Notes: generated by a model not told the origin, from the letters alone. A DNA stretch of 64,000 nt from Cellulomonas aerilata (GCF_007991755.1 NZ_BJYY01000001.1:647344-711343); one strand, 5' to 3'; shown: positions 43,682-53,930, counted from the stretch's first letter. Program-made: numbers and translations.

Positions 43682-44286
43682 TGAGCACCGAGAGCACCGT
43701 GACCACGGGTGCCGACACGGACCGCGACCAGTTCGCCCGTCCCGTGCCGCGCCTGAAGGCGCGCTACAACGACGCGATCGCCGGCGAGCTGCTCGGCGAG
43801 TTCGGCCACGCCAACGTCAACCAGGTCGCACGCCTCACCAAGGTGGTCGTGAACATGGGTGTCGGCGAGGCCGCCAAGGACTCCAAGCTGATCGACGGCG
43901 CCATCCGCGACCTCACCGCGATCACCGGTCAGAAGCCGCAGGTCACTAAGGCCCGCAAGTCGATCGCCCAGTTCAAGCTGCGTGAGGGCATGCCGATCGG
44001 CGCCCACGTGACGCTGCGCGGCGACCGCATGTGGGAGTTCCTCGACCGCCTGCTGTCGACCGCCCTGCCCCGCATCCGCGACTTCCGCGGCCTGTCGGCC
44101 AAGCAGTTCGACGGTCACGGCAACTACACCTTCGGTCTCACGGAGCAGTCCATGTTCCACGAGATTGACCAGGACAAGATCGACCGCGTGCGTGGCATGG
44201 ACATCACCGTCGTCACGACCGCGACCACCGACGCAGAGGGCCGCTCGCTGCTGAAGCGTCTCGGCTTCCCCTTCAAGGAGGACTGA
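43681..44286 (+). CDS. rplE: 50S ribosomal protein L5
   Basis: 201 residues. [20 protein letters not shown] and [20 protein letters not shown] identify L5, the 5S rRNA and P-site tRNA contact. The first 20 residues are a variable extension. Confidence 0.98.
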   Translation: MSTESTVTTGADTDRDQFARPVPRLKARYNDAIAGELLGEFGHANVNQVARLTKVVVNMGVGEAAKDSKLIDGAIRDLTAITGQKPQVTKARKSIAQFKLREGMPIGAHVTLRGDRMWEFLDRLLSTALPRIRDFRGLSAKQFDGHGNYTFGLTEQSMFHEIDQDKIDRVRGMDITVVTTATTDAEGRSLLKRLGFPFKED

Positions 44287-44288
44287 CC

Positions 44289-44474
44289 ATGGCGAAGACC
44301 GCCCTGATCCAGAAGGCCGCCAGGACGCCGAAGTTCAAGGTGCGCGCCTACACCCGGTGCCAGCGGTGCGGACGTCCGCACTCCGTGTACCGCAAGTTCG
44401 GGCTGTGCCGGATCTGCGTGCGCCAGATGGCGCACGCCGGCGAGCTCCCCGGCGTCACCAAGAGCAGCTGGTAA
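44289..44474 (+). CDS. rpsN: 30S ribosomal protein S14, zinc type (Z)
   Basis: 61 residues. Two CxxC pairs ([20 protein letters not shown]) bind zinc, so this is the short Z-type S14. Actinomycetes often carry a second, zinc-free S14 elsewhere that replaces it under zinc limitation. Confidence 0.97.
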   Translation: MAKTALIQKAARTPKFKVRAYTRCQRCGRPHSVYRKFGLCRICVRQMAHAGELPGVTKSSW

Positions 44475-44544
44475 CAACTACGCCGCTGGTCCGGGTCGCA
44501 CCTGTGCGACCCGGATACCCCGGCGAGGAAGGGCCTGAGCCCAC

Positions 44545-44943
44545 ATGACCATGACCGACCCGATCGCAGACATGCTCACGCGTCTGCGGAATGCGAACTC
44601 GGCGCACCACGACACGGTGACCATGCCGTTCTCGAAGCTGAAGTCGCACATCGCCGAGATCCTCCAGGCGGAGGGCTACATCGCCGGCTGGACGGTGCAG
44701 GACGCCCCCGTGGGGCAGTACCTGACCATCGAGCTGAAGTACGGCCCGAACCGCGAGCGCTCGCTCGCCGGTGTGCGGCGCGTGTCCAAGCCGGGCCTGC
44801 GCGTGTACGCCAAGTCCACCAACCTGCCCAAGGTGCTCGGCGGCCTGGGCGTGGCGATCCTGTCCACGTCCTCCGGTCTCCTCACCGACAAGCAGGCCGC
44901 CAAGAAGGGCGTGGGTGGGGAAGTCCTCGCCTACGTCTGGTAA
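44545..44943 (+). CDS. rpsH: 30S ribosomal protein S8
   Basis: 132 residues from the ATG at 44545; a second ATG two codons later fits less well with the GAAGGG site. [20 protein letters not shown] and the C-terminal [20 protein letters not shown] are typical. In other bacteria S8 represses the spc operon. Confidence 0.97.
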   Translation: MTMTDPIADMLTRLRNANSAHHDTVTMPFSKLKSHIAEILQAEGYIAGWTVQDAPVGQYLTIELKYGPNRERSLAGVRRVSKPGLRVYAKSTNLPKVLGGLGVAILSTSSGLLTDKQAAKKGVGGEVLAYVW

Positions 44944-44967
44944 GTCCGAGACGGAAAGGAGCTAGCC

Positions 44968-45504
44968 ATGTCTCGAATCGGCAGAGTCCCCGTCCCGGTC
45001 CCCACCGGCGTGGACGTCACCATCGACGGCGCGGTCGTGACGGTCGCGGGGCCCAAGGGCACCCTGACCCACACGATCCCGTCGCCCATCTCGGTCGCGC
45101 AGGAGGACGGCGCCCTCGTGGTGACCCGTCCCAACGACGAGCGCTCCTCGCGCTCGCTGCACGGCCTGACCCGCACGCTGCTCGCGAACCTCGTCACCGG
45201 TGTCACCGAGGGCTACACCAAGCGCCTCGAGATCGTCGGCACCGGGTACCGCGTGACGGCCAAGGGCGACACGCTCGAGTTCGCCCTCGGCTTCAGCCAC
45301 CCGGTGAACATCGCGCCGCCCGCCGGCATCACGTTCGCCGTCGAGGCGCCGACCCGCTTCTCGGTCAGCGGCATCGACAAGCAGCAGGTCGGCGAGGTCG
45401 CCGCGAACATCCGCAAGATCCGCAAGCCCGAGCCGTACAAGGGCAAGGGTGTGCGGTACGCCGGCGAGGTCGTCCGCCGCAAGGTCGGAAAGGCTGGTAA
45501 GTAA
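44968..45504 (+). CDS. rplF: 50S ribosomal protein L6
   Basis: 178 residues. [20 protein letters not shown] and [20 protein letters not shown], the L6 signature, are present. The ATG follows GGAAAGGAGC. L6 lies by the sarcin-ricin loop. Confidence 0.98.
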   Translation: MSRIGRVPVPVPTGVDVTIDGAVVTVAGPKGTLTHTIPSPISVAQEDGALVVTRPNDERSSRSLHGLTRTLLANLVTGVTEGYTKRLEIVGTGYRVTAKGDTLEFALGFSHPVNIAPPAGITFAVEAPTRFSVSGIDKQQVGEVAANIRKIRKPEPYKGKGVRYAGEVVRRKVGKAGK

Positions 45505-45507
45505 GCG

Positions 45508-45879
45508 ATGGCACTCAAGATCCTGGGCAAGGGCAAGGCGATCAGCCGGGCCCGTCGCCACCTCCGGGTCCGCAAGAAGGTCACCGGCACGGCCGTCCGC
45601 CCGCGTCTGGTCGTGACCCGCTCCGCGCGTCACATGACCGCGCAGGTCGTGGACGACACCGTCGGCCGGACCGTCGCGTCGGCCTCCACGCTCGAGGCCG
45701 ACATGCGCGCCCTGGGCGCCGACAAGACGGCCAAGGCGCGTCGCGTCGGTGAGCTCGTCGCCGAGCGCGCCAAGGCCGCCGGCGTCGACGCGGTCGTGTT
45801 CGACCGCGGCGGCAACAAGTACCACGGCCGGGTGGCAGCCGTCGCCGACGGGGCCCGCGAAGGCGGTCTGGCCCTGTGA
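45508..45879 (+). CDS. rplR: 50S ribosomal protein L18
   Basis: 123 residues. [20 protein letters not shown] at the start and [20 protein letters not shown] at the end are typical of this 5S rRNA-binding protein. Starts 3 bp after rplF. Confidence 0.97.
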   Translation: MALKILGKGKAISRARRHLRVRKKVTGTAVRPRLVVTRSARHMTAQVVDDTVGRTVASASTLEADMRALGADKTAKARRVGELVAERAKAAGVDAVVFDRGGNKYHGRVAAVADGAREGGLAL

Positions 45880-45916
45880 CGACGACCATCTCCGCACTGA
45901 AGACAAGGATCCACTG

Positions 45917-46573
45917 ATGGCTGCTCCTCAGCGCAGCAACACCGGCGCCCCTGCGGGTGGCGCGGGCGGCGGCGGCGGCGACCGTCGTGACGGCGGTCGC
46001 CGTGACGGCGGACGCCGGGACGCCCCCGAGAAGAGCCAGTTCCTCGAGCGCGTCGTGACCATCAACCGTGTCGCCAAGGTCGTCAAGGGCGGCCGGCGCT
46101 TCAGCTTCACCGCGCTGGTCGTGGTGGGCGACGGCGACGGCACGGTCGGCGTGGGCTACGGCAAGGCCAAGGAGGTGCCCGCGGCGATCGCCAAGGGTGT
46201 CGAGGAGGCCAAGAAGAACTTCTTCAAGGTCCCGCGCATCCAGGGCACCATCCCGCACCCCATCCAGGGTGAGGCCGCGGCCGGCGTCGTCTTCCTGCGT
46301 CCGGCGTCCCCCGGTACCGGCGTCATCGCCGGTGGTCCGGTCCGCGCCGTCCTGGAGTGCGCCGGCATCCACGACGTCCTGAGCAAGTCGCTCGGGTCCT
46401 CCAACGCCATCAACATCGTGCACGCCACGGTCGAGGCGCTGCGTGGGCTGGAGCGTCCGGAGGCCGTGGCGGCTCGCCGTGGCCTGTCGCTCGAGCACGT
46501 CGCGCCGGCCTCGCTCCTGCGGGCGCAGGCGGCGGGGATCGCGGCCGGGTCGGCTGCGAAGGTGGGTGCCTGA
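45917..46573 (+). CDS. rpsE: 30S ribosomal protein S5
   Basis: 218 residues. A Gly/Arg/Asp-rich N-terminal extension (about 40 residues with repeated DGGRR) precedes the core [20 protein letters not shown]. The spectinomycin loop looks wild type. The stop overlaps rpmD (TGATG). Confidence 0.97.
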   Translation: MAAPQRSNTGAPAGGAGGGGGDRRDGGRRDGGRRDAPEKSQFLERVVTINRVAKVVKGGRRFSFTALVVVGDGDGTVGVGYGKAKEVPAAIAKGVEEAKKNFFKVPRIQGTIPHPIQGEAAAGVVFLRPASPGTGVIAGGPVRAVLECAGIHDVLSKSLGSSNAINIVHATVEALRGLERPEAVAARRGLSLEHVAPASLLRAQAAGIAAGSAAKVGA

Positions 46574-46755
46574 TGGCCCGCCTCAAGGTGACCCAGACGA
46601 AGTCCGCCATCGGCGGCAAGCAGAACCAGCGCGACACGCTGCGGACCCTCGGTCTCAAGCGCATCGGTGACGTCGTCGTGAAGGAGGACCGCCCGGAGAT
46701 CCGTGGCATGGTCACGACGGTCAACCACCTCGTCGCGGTCGAGGAGGTCGAGTGA
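46573..46755 (+). CDS. rpmD: 50S ribosomal protein L30
   Basis: 60 residues. [20 protein letters not shown] and [19 protein letters not shown] are typical. The stop overlaps the rplO start (TGATG). Confidence 0.97.
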   Translation: MARLKVTQTKSAIGGKQNQRDTLRTLGLKRIGDVVVKEDRPEIRGMVTTVNHLVAVEEVE

Positions 46756-47342
46756 TGAGCGAGAACACCGAAGACGCGCAGGCCCCGGCCAAGGCCAGGG
46801 CCCCGCGCGCGAAGAAGGCGGACGCGACCGCGGCGGGCACCTCCGCGGCCGCCACGGCCACCGCCGCGGCGACCGCGGCTGCGGCCCAGGTCGGCGCCGG
46901 CGGCACCCTCAAGGTGCACCACCTGCGTCCGGCCCCCGGCGCCAAGACCGCCAAGACCCGCGTGGGTCGTGGTGAGGCGTCGAAGGGCAAGACGGCCGGT
47001 CGTGGGACCAAGGGCTCCAAGGCCCGCTACCAGGTGCCGGAGAGCTTCGAGGGTGGGCAGATGCCCCTGCACATGCGCCTGCCGAAGCTGCGCGGGTTCA
47101 AGAACCCGTTCCGCACCGAGTACCAGGTCGTGAACCTCGACAAGCTGTCCGCGCTGTACCCGGCCGGTGGCTCCGTCACCGTCGAGGACCTCGTGGCCAA
47201 GGGCGCGGTCCGCAAGGGCCAGCCGGTCAAGGTGCTCGGCACGGGCGAGGTCACGGTCGCGCTGACGATCGCGGTGGACGCGTACTCCGCGTCGGCCAAG
47301 GACAAGATCGTCGCTGCCGGCGGGTCCGTCGAGCAGGACTGA
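46755..47342 (+). CDS. rplO: 50S ribosomal protein L15
   Basis: 195 residues against about 147 in most bacteria, because of a 45-residue Ala/Thr/Lys-rich N-terminal extension. The core starts at [20 protein letters not shown] and contains [13 protein letters not shown]. The ATG at 46755 is chosen over a GTG one codon earlier because it makes the normal TGATG overlap. A terminator-like hairpin follows. Confidence 0.96.
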   Translation: MSENTEDAQAPAKARAPRAKKADATAAGTSAAATATAAATAAAAQVGAGGTLKVHHLRPAPGAKTAKTRVGRGEASKGKTAGRGTKGSKARYQVPESFEGGQMPLHMRLPKLRGFKNPFRTEYQVVNLDKLSALYPAGGSVTVEDLVAKGAVRKGQPVKVLGTGEVTVALTIAVDAYSASAKDKIVAAGGSVEQD

Positions 47343-47352
47343 TCGCCAGGGG

Positions 47353-47388
47353 ACGGGGTCGGTGGGGAAGTGCTCCCACCGACCCCGT
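47353..47388 (+). terminator. Stem-loop between rplO and secY
   Basis: A perfect 14-bp stem ACGGGGTCGGTGGG/CCCACCGACCCCGT, 8-nt loop, then TCTCGCAC. It should reduce read-through into secY. Confidence 0.8.
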
Positions 47389-47412
47389 TCTCGCACCCGG
47401 ACGGTGATCCGT

Positions 47413-47418
47413 TAGGGT
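47413..47418 (+). promoter_or_regulatory. Candidate -10 box for secY-adk-map
   Basis: TAGGGT downstream of the hairpin and 86 bp before secY. The -35 region is weak. Confidence 0.4.
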
Positions 47419-47503
47419 GCGCGGTGCGTTCGACGGACGCACCGTGAGGACTCCCGGTCCGCCGGGACCACGACACACCCGCCTCGGCGGAGCTGGAGGA
47501 TAG

Positions 47504-48802
47504 GTGCTCAGCGCATTCGCTCGGGCGTTCAGGACGCCCGACCTGCGGCGCAAGCTGCTCTTCACGATCGCGATCATGGCGATCTTCCGGGTGGGCTCGT
47601 TCCTGCCGACGCCGGGCGTCTCCTACCCGAACGTCCAGACCTGCATCGCCGAGACGGCCGGGAACAACGACCTGCTCGGGCTGGTCAACCTGTTCAGCGG
47701 CGGTGCGCTGCTGCAGCTGTCGGTGTTCGCGCTCGGGATCATGCCGTACATCACGGCGAGCATCATCATCCAGCTGCTGCGTGTGGTGATCCCCCGGTTC
47801 GAGGCCCTGCACCAGGAGGGCCAGTCCGGGACCGCGAAGCTGACGCAGTACACGCGCTACCTCACGATCGCGCTGGCGATCCTCCAGTCGACGACCATCA
47901 TCACGGTCGCGCGCTCGGGCGGGCTGTTCCAGGGCTGCACGGTCGACGTCATCCCCAACCCCAGCGTGGTGACGACCCTGCTGATGATCCTCACCATGAC
48001 CGCCGGCACCGGCCTGATCATGTGGCTCGGCGAGCTCATCTCCGAGCGCGGCGTCGGCAACGGCATGTCGCTGCTCATCTTCACGTCCATCGCCGCGAGC
48101 TTCCCGACCGCCCTGTGGTCGATCGCCGGTGGCGACAACGGCCTCACGAAGTTCGTCATCGTGCTGGCGGTCACCGTGCTGGTGGTCGCGCTGGTCGTCT
48201 TCGTCGAGCAGTCCCAGCGCCGCATCCCGGTGCAGTACGCCAAGCGCATGGTCGGCCGCAAGATGTACGGCGGCTCGAGCACCTACATCCCGATCAAGAT
48301 CAACATGGCCGGCGTCATCCCGGTGATCTTCGCGTCGTCGCTGCTCGCGGTACCCGGCCTGATCGCGCAGTTCGGCGACCAGACGGCGGGCTGGGTGCAG
48401 TGGGTCTCGGTCAACCTCGTCGACCCGGCCGCCCCGCTGCACCTGGCGATCTACGTCTTCCTCATCATCTTCTTCTGCTACTTCTACACGGCCATCACGT
48501 TCAACCCGGACGAGGTCGCGGACAACATGAAGAAGTACGGCGGCTTCATCCCCGGCATCCGTGCCGGTCGGCCGACCGCCGAGTACCTGGGCTACGTGAT
48601 CTCCCGCATCACGTCGGCGGGCTCGATCTACCTCGCCCTGGTGGCGCTCATCCCGACGATCGCGTTCATCCTGATGGACATCAGCACCAACATCCCGTTC
48701 GGCGGCACGTCGATCCTCATCGTCGTGGGCGTCGGCCTGGAGACGGTCAAGCAGATCGAGTCGCAGCTCCAGCAGCGGCACTACGAAGGGTTCCTGCGGT
48801 GA
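47504..48802 (+). CDS. secY: Preprotein translocase subunit SecY
   Basis: 432 residues from GTG with GGAGGAT upstream. Ten membrane segments, starting RRKLLFTIAIMAIFRVGSFL, and the conserved loops GIMPYITASIIIQLL and GGFIPGIRAGRPTAEYL. It is the protein-conducting channel partnered by SecE (gene at 20321) and SecG. The stop overlaps adk (GTGA). Confidence 0.98.
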   Translation: MLSAFARAFRTPDLRRKLLFTIAIMAIFRVGSFLPTPGVSYPNVQTCIAETAGNNDLLGLVNLFSGGALLQLSVFALGIMPYITASIIIQLLRVVIPRFEALHQEGQSGTAKLTQYTRYLTIALAILQSTTIITVARSGGLFQGCTVDVIPNPSVVTTLLMILTMTAGTGLIMWLGELISERGVGNGMSLLIFTSIAASFPTALWSIAGGDNGLTKFVIVLAVTVLVVALVVFVEQSQRRIPVQYAKRMVGRKMYGGSSTYIPIKINMAGVIPVIFASSLLAVPGLIAQFGDQTAGWVQWVSVNLVDPAAPLHLAIYVFLIIFFCYFYTAITFNPDEVADNMKKYGGFIPGIRAGRPTAEYLGYVISRITSAGSIYLALVALIPTIAFILMDISTNIPFGGTSILIVVGVGLETVKQIESQLQQRHYEGFLR

Positions 48803-49377
48803 GCGCACGTCTGGTGATCATGGGCCCCCAGGGCTCGGGCAAGGGCACGCAGGCGGCGCTCCTGGCGACGCGCCTGGGGGTGCCGGCCATCTCGACCGGC
48901 GACATCTTCCGCGCGAACGTCAAGGGCGGCACCGACCTGGGCAACCAGGCCAAGGCGATCATGGACGCCGGCGACCTCGTCCCGGACGAGATCACCAACG
49001 CGATGGTCCGCGACCGGCTCGCGGAGCCGGACGCGGCCGAGGGCTTCATCCTCGACGGCTACCCCCGCAACGCCGCCCAGGTGGAGGCGCTGGACGGCGT
49101 CCTGGCCGGGCACGGCGTCGGGCTCGACGCCGTGCTGGAGCTGACCGCCGACCGGGACGAGCTGCTCGCCCGCCTCGGTCGCCGCGCGGCTCTCGAGGGA
49201 CGGACGGACGACACCGCGGAGGCGATCGAACGGCGCCTGGCGATCTACGAGCAGCAGACCGCGCCCCTCACCGCCGGCTACGCCGCGCGGGGGCTGCTGG
49301 TCACCGTCGACGGCATCGGGCAGGTCGACGAGGTCACCGAGCGGCTCGTGGCCGCTCTCGGCGCCCGTGTCGGCTGA
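48799..49377 (+). CDS. adk: Adenylate kinase
   Basis: 192 residues from a GTG overlapping the secY stop. The P-loop GPQGSGKGTQ, the STGDIFRAN AMP site and DGYPRNAAQ are present. The LID is short and lacks zinc cysteines, the compact form common in actinobacteria. It equilibrates ATP, ADP and AMP. Confidence 0.97.
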   Translation: MSARLVIMGPQGSGKGTQAALLATRLGVPAISTGDIFRANVKGGTDLGNQAKAIMDAGDLVPDEITNAMVRDRLAEPDAAEGFILDGYPRNAAQVEALDGVLAGHGVGLDAVLELTADRDELLARLGRRAALEGRTDDTAEAIERRLAIYEQQTAPLTAGYAARGLLVTVDGIGQVDEVTERLVAALGARVG

Positions 49378-49399
49378 CCCGGCTGCCGGCTGACGCGTG

Positions 49400-50245
49400 A
49401 TGTTCGGACGCGAGCGGATCGAGTACAAGACCCCGGAGCAGGTGCGGCTCATGCGCCGCGCCGGCCTGGTGGTCGCCGACGCCCTGGCCGCCGTCCGCGC
49501 CGAGGTCCGCCCCGGGCTGACCACCGCGGACCTGGACGCCGTCGCCGCGCAGGTCATCCGCGGCGCGGGCGCGACGCCGTCGTTCCTGGGCTACCACGGG
49601 TTCCCGGCGACGCTGTGCGTGTCGGTGAACGACGAGATCGTGCACGGCATCCCCGGCCCGCGGGTGCTCGAGCCCGGTGACGTGGTGTCCGTCGACTGCG
49701 GCGCGATCGTCGAGGGGTGGCACGGCGACTCGGCGATGACCGTGGTGCTCGACGGCGCCGACCCGGGCGACGTCGAGCTGTCGCGCACGACCGAGAGCGC
49801 CATGTGGGCCGGCATCGCCGCGCTCGCCGGCGCGGACCGGCTGGGTGCGGTGGGGGAGGCGGTCGAGGACGTCGTCGACGCCGCCGAGTCCGCCGGGTCG
49901 AACGGTGGCGTCCGCTACGGCGTGATCCAGGAGTACGTCGGCCACGGGATCGGCAGCGCGATGCACCAGCCGCCCGAGGTGCTCAACTACCGCACCCGCG
50001 ACCGTGGCGCCCGGCTGCGGCCCGGCCTGTGCGTGGCGGTCGAGCCGATGCTCGTGCGCGGGGACCGCGGCACGCGCGTGCTCGAGGACGACTGGACCGT
50101 GGTGACCGCCGACGGCTCGCGGGCCTCCCACTGGGAGCACTCGGTCGCGGTGCTGGCCGACGGGATCGTCGTGCTGACCGCGCACGACGGCGGCGCCCGG
50201 CGTCTGGGCGAGCTCGGCGTCGGCGTCGTCGCGCTGGACGTCTGA
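49400..50245 (+). CDS. map: Methionine aminopeptidase, type I
   Basis: 281 residues. The metal ligands are in VSVDCGAIVEGWHGDSAMT, YVGHGIGSAMHQPPEV, VAVEPM and WEHSVAVL, all intact. It removes initiator Met after Def. No N-terminal zinc-finger extension. The ATG at 49400 is preferred to a GTG one codon earlier. Confidence 0.97.
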   Translation: MFGRERIEYKTPEQVRLMRRAGLVVADALAAVRAEVRPGLTTADLDAVAAQVIRGAGATPSFLGYHGFPATLCVSVNDEIVHGIPGPRVLEPGDVVSVDCGAIVEGWHGDSAMTVVLDGADPGDVELSRTTESAMWAGIAALAGADRLGAVGEAVEDVVDAAESAGSNGGVRYGVIQEYVGHGIGSAMHQPPEVLNYRTRDRGARLRPGLCVAVEPMLVRGDRGTRVLEDDWTVVTADGSRASHWEHSVAVLADGIVVLTAHDGGARRLGELGVGVVALDV

Positions 50246-50340
50246 GAGGCACCGTCGGCGGTGCGCGACGGGCCCGTGCGGTCCGCAGGCCCGTGCGTGT
50301 GCCGTCGGTCACCGTGGTACCGCGGACGGGCCGCGTAGCG

Positions 50341-50346
50341 TAGGGT
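50341..50346 (+). promoter_or_regulatory. Possible -10 box for infA
   Basis: TAGGGT, 120 bp before infA, in a 220-bp gap. The -35 match is poor. Confidence 0.3.
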
Positions 50347-50465
50347 AGGACGTTGGGTGTGCGCCTGACGTCAGGACACGCCAAATCCACTGTCGGTCAG
50401 CGCGGGGCACCATGCCGTGCCCGGCCGCCGGTGGGCGTCGATGCAACCAGGAGTTAGCGGAGGAT

Positions 50466-50687
50466 ATGGCAAAGAAGGACGGTGTCATCGAGATCGAGGG
50501 CAGCGTTGTCGAGGCTCTGCCGAACGCGATGTTCCGCGTGGAGCTGGCCAACGGCCACAAGGTGCTCGCTCACATCTCGGGCAAGATGCGTCAGCACTAC
50601 ATCCGGATCCTCCCCGAGGACCGGGTGGTCGTTGAGCTGAGCCCGTACGACCTGTCCCGCGGCCGGATCGTCTACCGCTACAAGTAA
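50466..50687 (+). CDS. infA: Translation initiation factor IF-1
   Basis: 73 residues, the exact normal length. [20 protein letters not shown] and [20 protein letters not shown] span the whole OB fold. The ATG follows GCGGAGGAT. Confidence 0.98.
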   Translation: MAKKDGVIEIEGSVVEALPNAMFRVELANGHKVLAHISGKMRQHYIRILPEDRVVVELSPYDLSRGRIVYRYK

Positions 50688-50762
50688 CCACCACTCGATC
50701 ATGCCGCCTTCGCTCGCGCCGCCCCCGGTGCGCCGAACGGTCGCGGCGGCGAAGGAACCCGC

Positions 50763-50876
50763 ATGAAGGTCAAGCCCAGCGTCAAGAAGATCTGCGACAA
50801 GTGCAAGGTCATCCGCCGGCACGGTCGCGTCATGGTGATCTGCGAGAACCTGCGTCACAAGCAGCGCCAGGGCTGA
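50763..50876 (+). CDS. rpmJ: 50S ribosomal protein L36
   Basis: 37 residues. [20 protein letters not shown], then [15 protein letters not shown]: CxxC, Cys and His give the zinc-binding form of L36. Preceded by AAGGAACCC. Confidence 0.97.
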   Translation: MKVKPSVKKICDKCKVIRRHGRVMVICENLRHKQRQG

Positions 50877-50957
50877 GCCCCTGACGCTCGAGCAGCCTCG
50901 CCCGAGCACCCGGCAGCCGCCCCGTCCCGGGGCACCTGCCACCAGCGCACAGCCACC

Positions 50958-50988
50958 CCGCCCGATCCCCACCACGGGGAGCGGGCGG
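50958..50988 (+). terminator. Stem-loop between rpmJ and rpsM
   Basis: CCGCCCG pairs with CGGGCGG and an inner CCCC with GGGG around ACCAC, with one internal mismatch. It lies within a 200-bp gap. Confidence 0.5.
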
Positions 50989-51076
50989 TGAACCCCCGGT
51001 CGGAGGCCGGGGCCCGCGGACCACGCGGGAAGGCGGTGCGGAAGACCTCCGACGCAGTCCAGGAGTCCTACCGAAC

Positions 51077-51457
51077 ATGGCACGTCTTGTCGGAGTAGAC
51101 CTCCCCCGCGAGAAGCGGCTGGAGATCGCACTCACCTACATCTACGGGGTCGGCCGCACGCGCGCCCAGCAGACGCTGACCGCCACCGGCATCAGCCCCG
51201 ACGTCCGGGTCCGCGACCTGGGCGACGCCGAGCTGGTCGCGCTCCGCGACTACCTCGAGGGCAACTACAAGCTCGAGGGTGACCTGCGACGCGAGGTCGC
51301 CGCGGACATCCGCCGCAAGGTCGAGATCGGCAGCTACGAGGGCATCCGCCACCGCCGTGGCCTCCCGGTGCGCGGCCAGCGCACCAAGACCAACGCGCGT
51401 ACCCGCAAGGGCCCCAAGCGCACCGTCGCCGGCAAGAAGAAGGCCGGTCGCAAGTAG
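51077..51457 (+). CDS. rpsM: 30S ribosomal protein S13
   Basis: 126 residues. [33 protein letters not shown] and the basic C-terminus [20 protein letters not shown] are typical. It makes bridges to the 50S subunit and contacts P-site tRNA. Confidence 0.98.
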   Translation: MARLVGVDLPREKRLEIALTYIYGVGRTRAQQTLTATGISPDVRVRDLGDAELVALRDYLEGNYKLEGDLRREVAADIRRKVEIGSYEGIRHRRGLPVRGQRTKTNARTRKGPKRTVAGKKKAGRK

Positions 51458-51556
51458 CCGCACGTCGCCGCGCACGCCGGGTGCCGGTGACCTGAGAGTC
51501 ACCCACCTGCTGCGGCCGGTGATCGCCGATCGTCCACGACCCGAGAGAGAACAGAC

Positions 51557-51958
51557 ATGCCCCCCAAGTCCCGTACCGCCGTGCGCAAGCCGCGCCGCAA
51601 GGAGAAGAAGAACGTCTCCCACGGCCAGGCGCACATCAAGAGCACGTTCAACAACACGATCGTCTCGATCACGGACCCGTCCGGCGCCGTGATCGCCTGG
51701 GCCTCCTCCGGCCAGGTCGGCTTCAAGGGGTCGCGCAAGTCGACCCCGTTCGCCGCGCAGCTCGCCGCCGAGGCCGCGGCCCGCCGGGCGCAGGAGCACG
51801 GCATGAAGAAGGTCGACGTCTTCGTCAAGGGCCCCGGCTCCGGCCGGGAGACCGCGATCCGGTCGCTGCAGGCGACCGGCCTCGAGGTCGGCTCCATCCA
51901 GGACGTCACGCCCCAGGCGCACAACGGCTGCCGCCCGCCCAAGCGCCGCCGCGTCTGA
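51557..51958 (+). CDS. rpsK: 30S ribosomal protein S11
   Basis: 133 residues. [20 protein letters not shown] and the C-terminal [18 protein letters not shown] are diagnostic. In many bacteria rpsD comes next; here it is absent and rpoA follows after 208 bp. Confidence 0.98.
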   Translation: MPPKSRTAVRKPRRKEKKNVSHGQAHIKSTFNNTIVSITDPSGAVIAWASSGQVGFKGSRKSTPFAAQLAAEAAARRAQEHGMKKVDVFVKGPGSGRETAIRSLQATGLEVGSIQDVTPQAHNGCRPPKRRRV

Positions 51959-51974
51959 CCTCTGCCTCGCAGGC

Positions 51975-52005
51975 GCACCGGGCCGGGCACGACCCGGCCC
52001 GGTGC
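51975..52005 (+). terminator. Stem-loop between rpsK and rpoA
   Basis: A perfect 13-bp stem GCACCGGGCCGGG/CCCGGCCCGGTGC with a 5-nt loop, 16 bp after rpsK. It suggests that rpoA-rplQ is at least partly a separate unit. Confidence 0.75.
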
Positions 52006-52166
52006 ACCCGCGTGCGGACCTCACCGGTCGTCCGGCCCGGTGCGTGCGCACGCAGGACCACAGCAGGCAGGACGAACCACGCTCGCCCCGGTAGACCGAG
52101 ACCCGGCGGGCCCGTAGTACCGCGGACGCGTCATATGGCGGACGCCCGCTGAGAGGAACCCCCGAA

Positions 52167-53180
52167 GTGCTCATCGCACAGCGCCCCACCCTGACCGAAG
52201 AGGTCGTCAACGAGCGACGCTCGCGGTTCTCCATCGAGCCGCTCGAGCCGGGCTTCGGCTACACGCTCGGCAACTCGCTGCGCCGCACCCTGCTGTCCTC
52301 GATCCCGGGTGCCGCCGTCACGTCCATCCGGATCGACGGCGTCCTGCACGAGTTCACCACCGTGCCGGGCGTGAAGGAGGACGTCACCGAGATCATCCTC
52401 AACGTCAAGAACCTGGTCGTCTCCTCGGAGAACGACGAGCCCGTCGTGATGTACCTGCGCAAGCAGGGCTCCGGTGTCGTCACCGGCGCGGACATCGTCC
52501 CGCCGGCCGGCGTCGAGGTGCACAACCCCGAGCTGCACATCGCCACGCTGAACGAGAAGGGCAAGCTCGAGATCGAGCTGACCGTCGAGCGCGGCCGCGG
52601 GTACGTCTCCGCGCAGCAGAACAAGTCCTACGACGCCGAGATCGGCCGCGTCCCGGTCGACTCGATCTACTCGCCCGTCCTCAAGGTGACCTACAAGGTC
52701 GAGGCGACGCGTGTCGAGCAGCGCACGGACTTCGACAAGCTGATCGTCGACGTCGAGACGAAGAACGCCATCGCCCCGCGCGACGCGCTCGCCTCGGCCG
52801 GCAAGACGCTCGTCGAGCTGTTCGGCCTGGCCCGTGAGCTCAACGTCGAGGCCGAGGGCATCGAGATCGGCCCGTCCCCGACGGACGCCGCTCTCGCGGC
52901 GGACCTCGCGCTGCCGGTCGAGGACCTGCAGCTGACGATCCGCTCCTACAACTGCCTCAAGCGTGAGGGCATCCACACCGTGGGTGAGCTCGTGGCCCGC
53001 AGCGAGGCCGACCTCCTGGACATCCGCAACTTCGGTGCGAAGTCCATCACCGAGGTCAAGGAGAAGCTGGCCGAGCTGGGCCTGTCCCTCAAGGACAGCC
53101 CGCTGGACTTCGACCCGACGCAGGCCGCCGGCTACTACGACGGCGAAGAGGTCGAGTTCACCGAGGACGAGCAGTACTGA
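52167..53180 (+). CDS. rpoA: RNA polymerase alpha subunit
   Basis: 337 residues from GTG with GAGAGGAACC upstream. The N-terminal dimerisation domain ([20 protein letters not shown]) and the C-terminal domain ([20 protein letters not shown]) that binds UP elements and activators are both complete, followed by an acidic tail. Confidence 0.98.
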   Translation: MLIAQRPTLTEEVVNERRSRFSIEPLEPGFGYTLGNSLRRTLLSSIPGAAVTSIRIDGVLHEFTTVPGVKEDVTEIILNVKNLVVSSENDEPVVMYLRKQGSGVVTGADIVPPAGVEVHNPELHIATLNEKGKLEIELTVERGRGYVSAQQNKSYDAEIGRVPVDSIYSPVLKVTYKVEATRVEQRTDFDKLIVDVETKNAIAPRDALASAGKTLVELFGLARELNVEAEGIEIGPSPTDAALAADLALPVEDLQLTIRSYNCLKREGIHTVGELVARSEADLLDIRNFGAKSITEVKEKLAELGLSLKDSPLDFDPTQAAGYYDGEEVEFTEDEQY

Positions 53181-53250
53181 CGGCGCGGTGACGGCCGCCG
53201 CTCGCCGGCGGCCGGTCCACCCATCACTTTGCAACTGAGGAGTCACAACA

Positions 53251-53877
53251 ATGCCCACGCCCACCAAGGGTCCCCGGCTCGGTGGCGGTCCGGCGCACGA
53301 GCGGCTGATCCTGGCCAACCTGGCCACCAGCCTGTTCGAGCACAAGCGGATCACCACCACCGAGGCCAAGGCCAAGCGCCTGCGTCCGCTGGCCGAGCGC
53401 CTCATCACGTTCGCCAAGCGCGGCGACCTCGCGGCCCGTCGCCGGGTGCTGACCGTGGTCCGGGACAAGGGTGTCGTGCACACCCTCTTCACCGAGATCG
53501 CGCCGTCGGTCACGGAGCGTCAGGGCGGGTACACCCGCATCACGAAGATCGGCCCCCGCAAGGGTGACAACGCGCCGATGGCCGTCATCGAGCTGGTCCT
53601 CGAGCCGCTCAGCCCGAAGCAGGCCACCGTGCGCGAGGCCGAGGGGGCGACCCGCCGGGCCGCCGCTCCGGCCGCCGCCGCGCCGGTCGAGGTCCCCGCT
53701 GCCGACGCCACCACCGACGAGACCGTCGTCGCCGGTGACGCCGAGGTGGTCGAGGACGTCGTCGTCGCCGAGACCGCGGCCGAGGTCGAGACCGTCGACG
53801 CCGAGGCGGCCCCGGCCGCCGACGAGACCGCGGCAGCCGACGAGGCTGCCGCTGCCCCCGAGGCCGACAAGGCCTGA
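53251..53877 (+). CDS. rplQ: 50S ribosomal protein L17
   Basis: 208 residues against about 120 in most bacteria. The core ([20 protein letters not shown] to about 120) is normal; the last 85 residues are an Ala/Glu/Val/Asp-rich acidic tail. Ends the alpha cluster before a strong terminator. Confidence 0.97.
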   Translation: MPTPTKGPRLGGGPAHERLILANLATSLFEHKRITTTEAKAKRLRPLAERLITFAKRGDLAARRRVLTVVRDKGVVHTLFTEIAPSVTERQGGYTRITKIGPRKGDNAPMAVIELVLEPLSPKQATVREAEGATRRAAAPAAAAPVEVPAADATTDETVVAGDAEVVEDVVVAETAAEVETVDAEAAPAADETAAADEAAAAPEADKA

Positions 53878-53893
53878 CCGGGAGCGATCTGGA

Positions 53894-53930
53894 GGGCCCG
53901 GTACCGAGACCACCTCTCGGTACCGGGCCC
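53894..53930 (+). terminator. Intrinsic terminator after rplQ
   Basis: A perfect 16-bp stem starting GGGCCCGGTACCGAGA, 5-nt loop CCACC, followed by TTCGTC. Confidence 0.9.
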
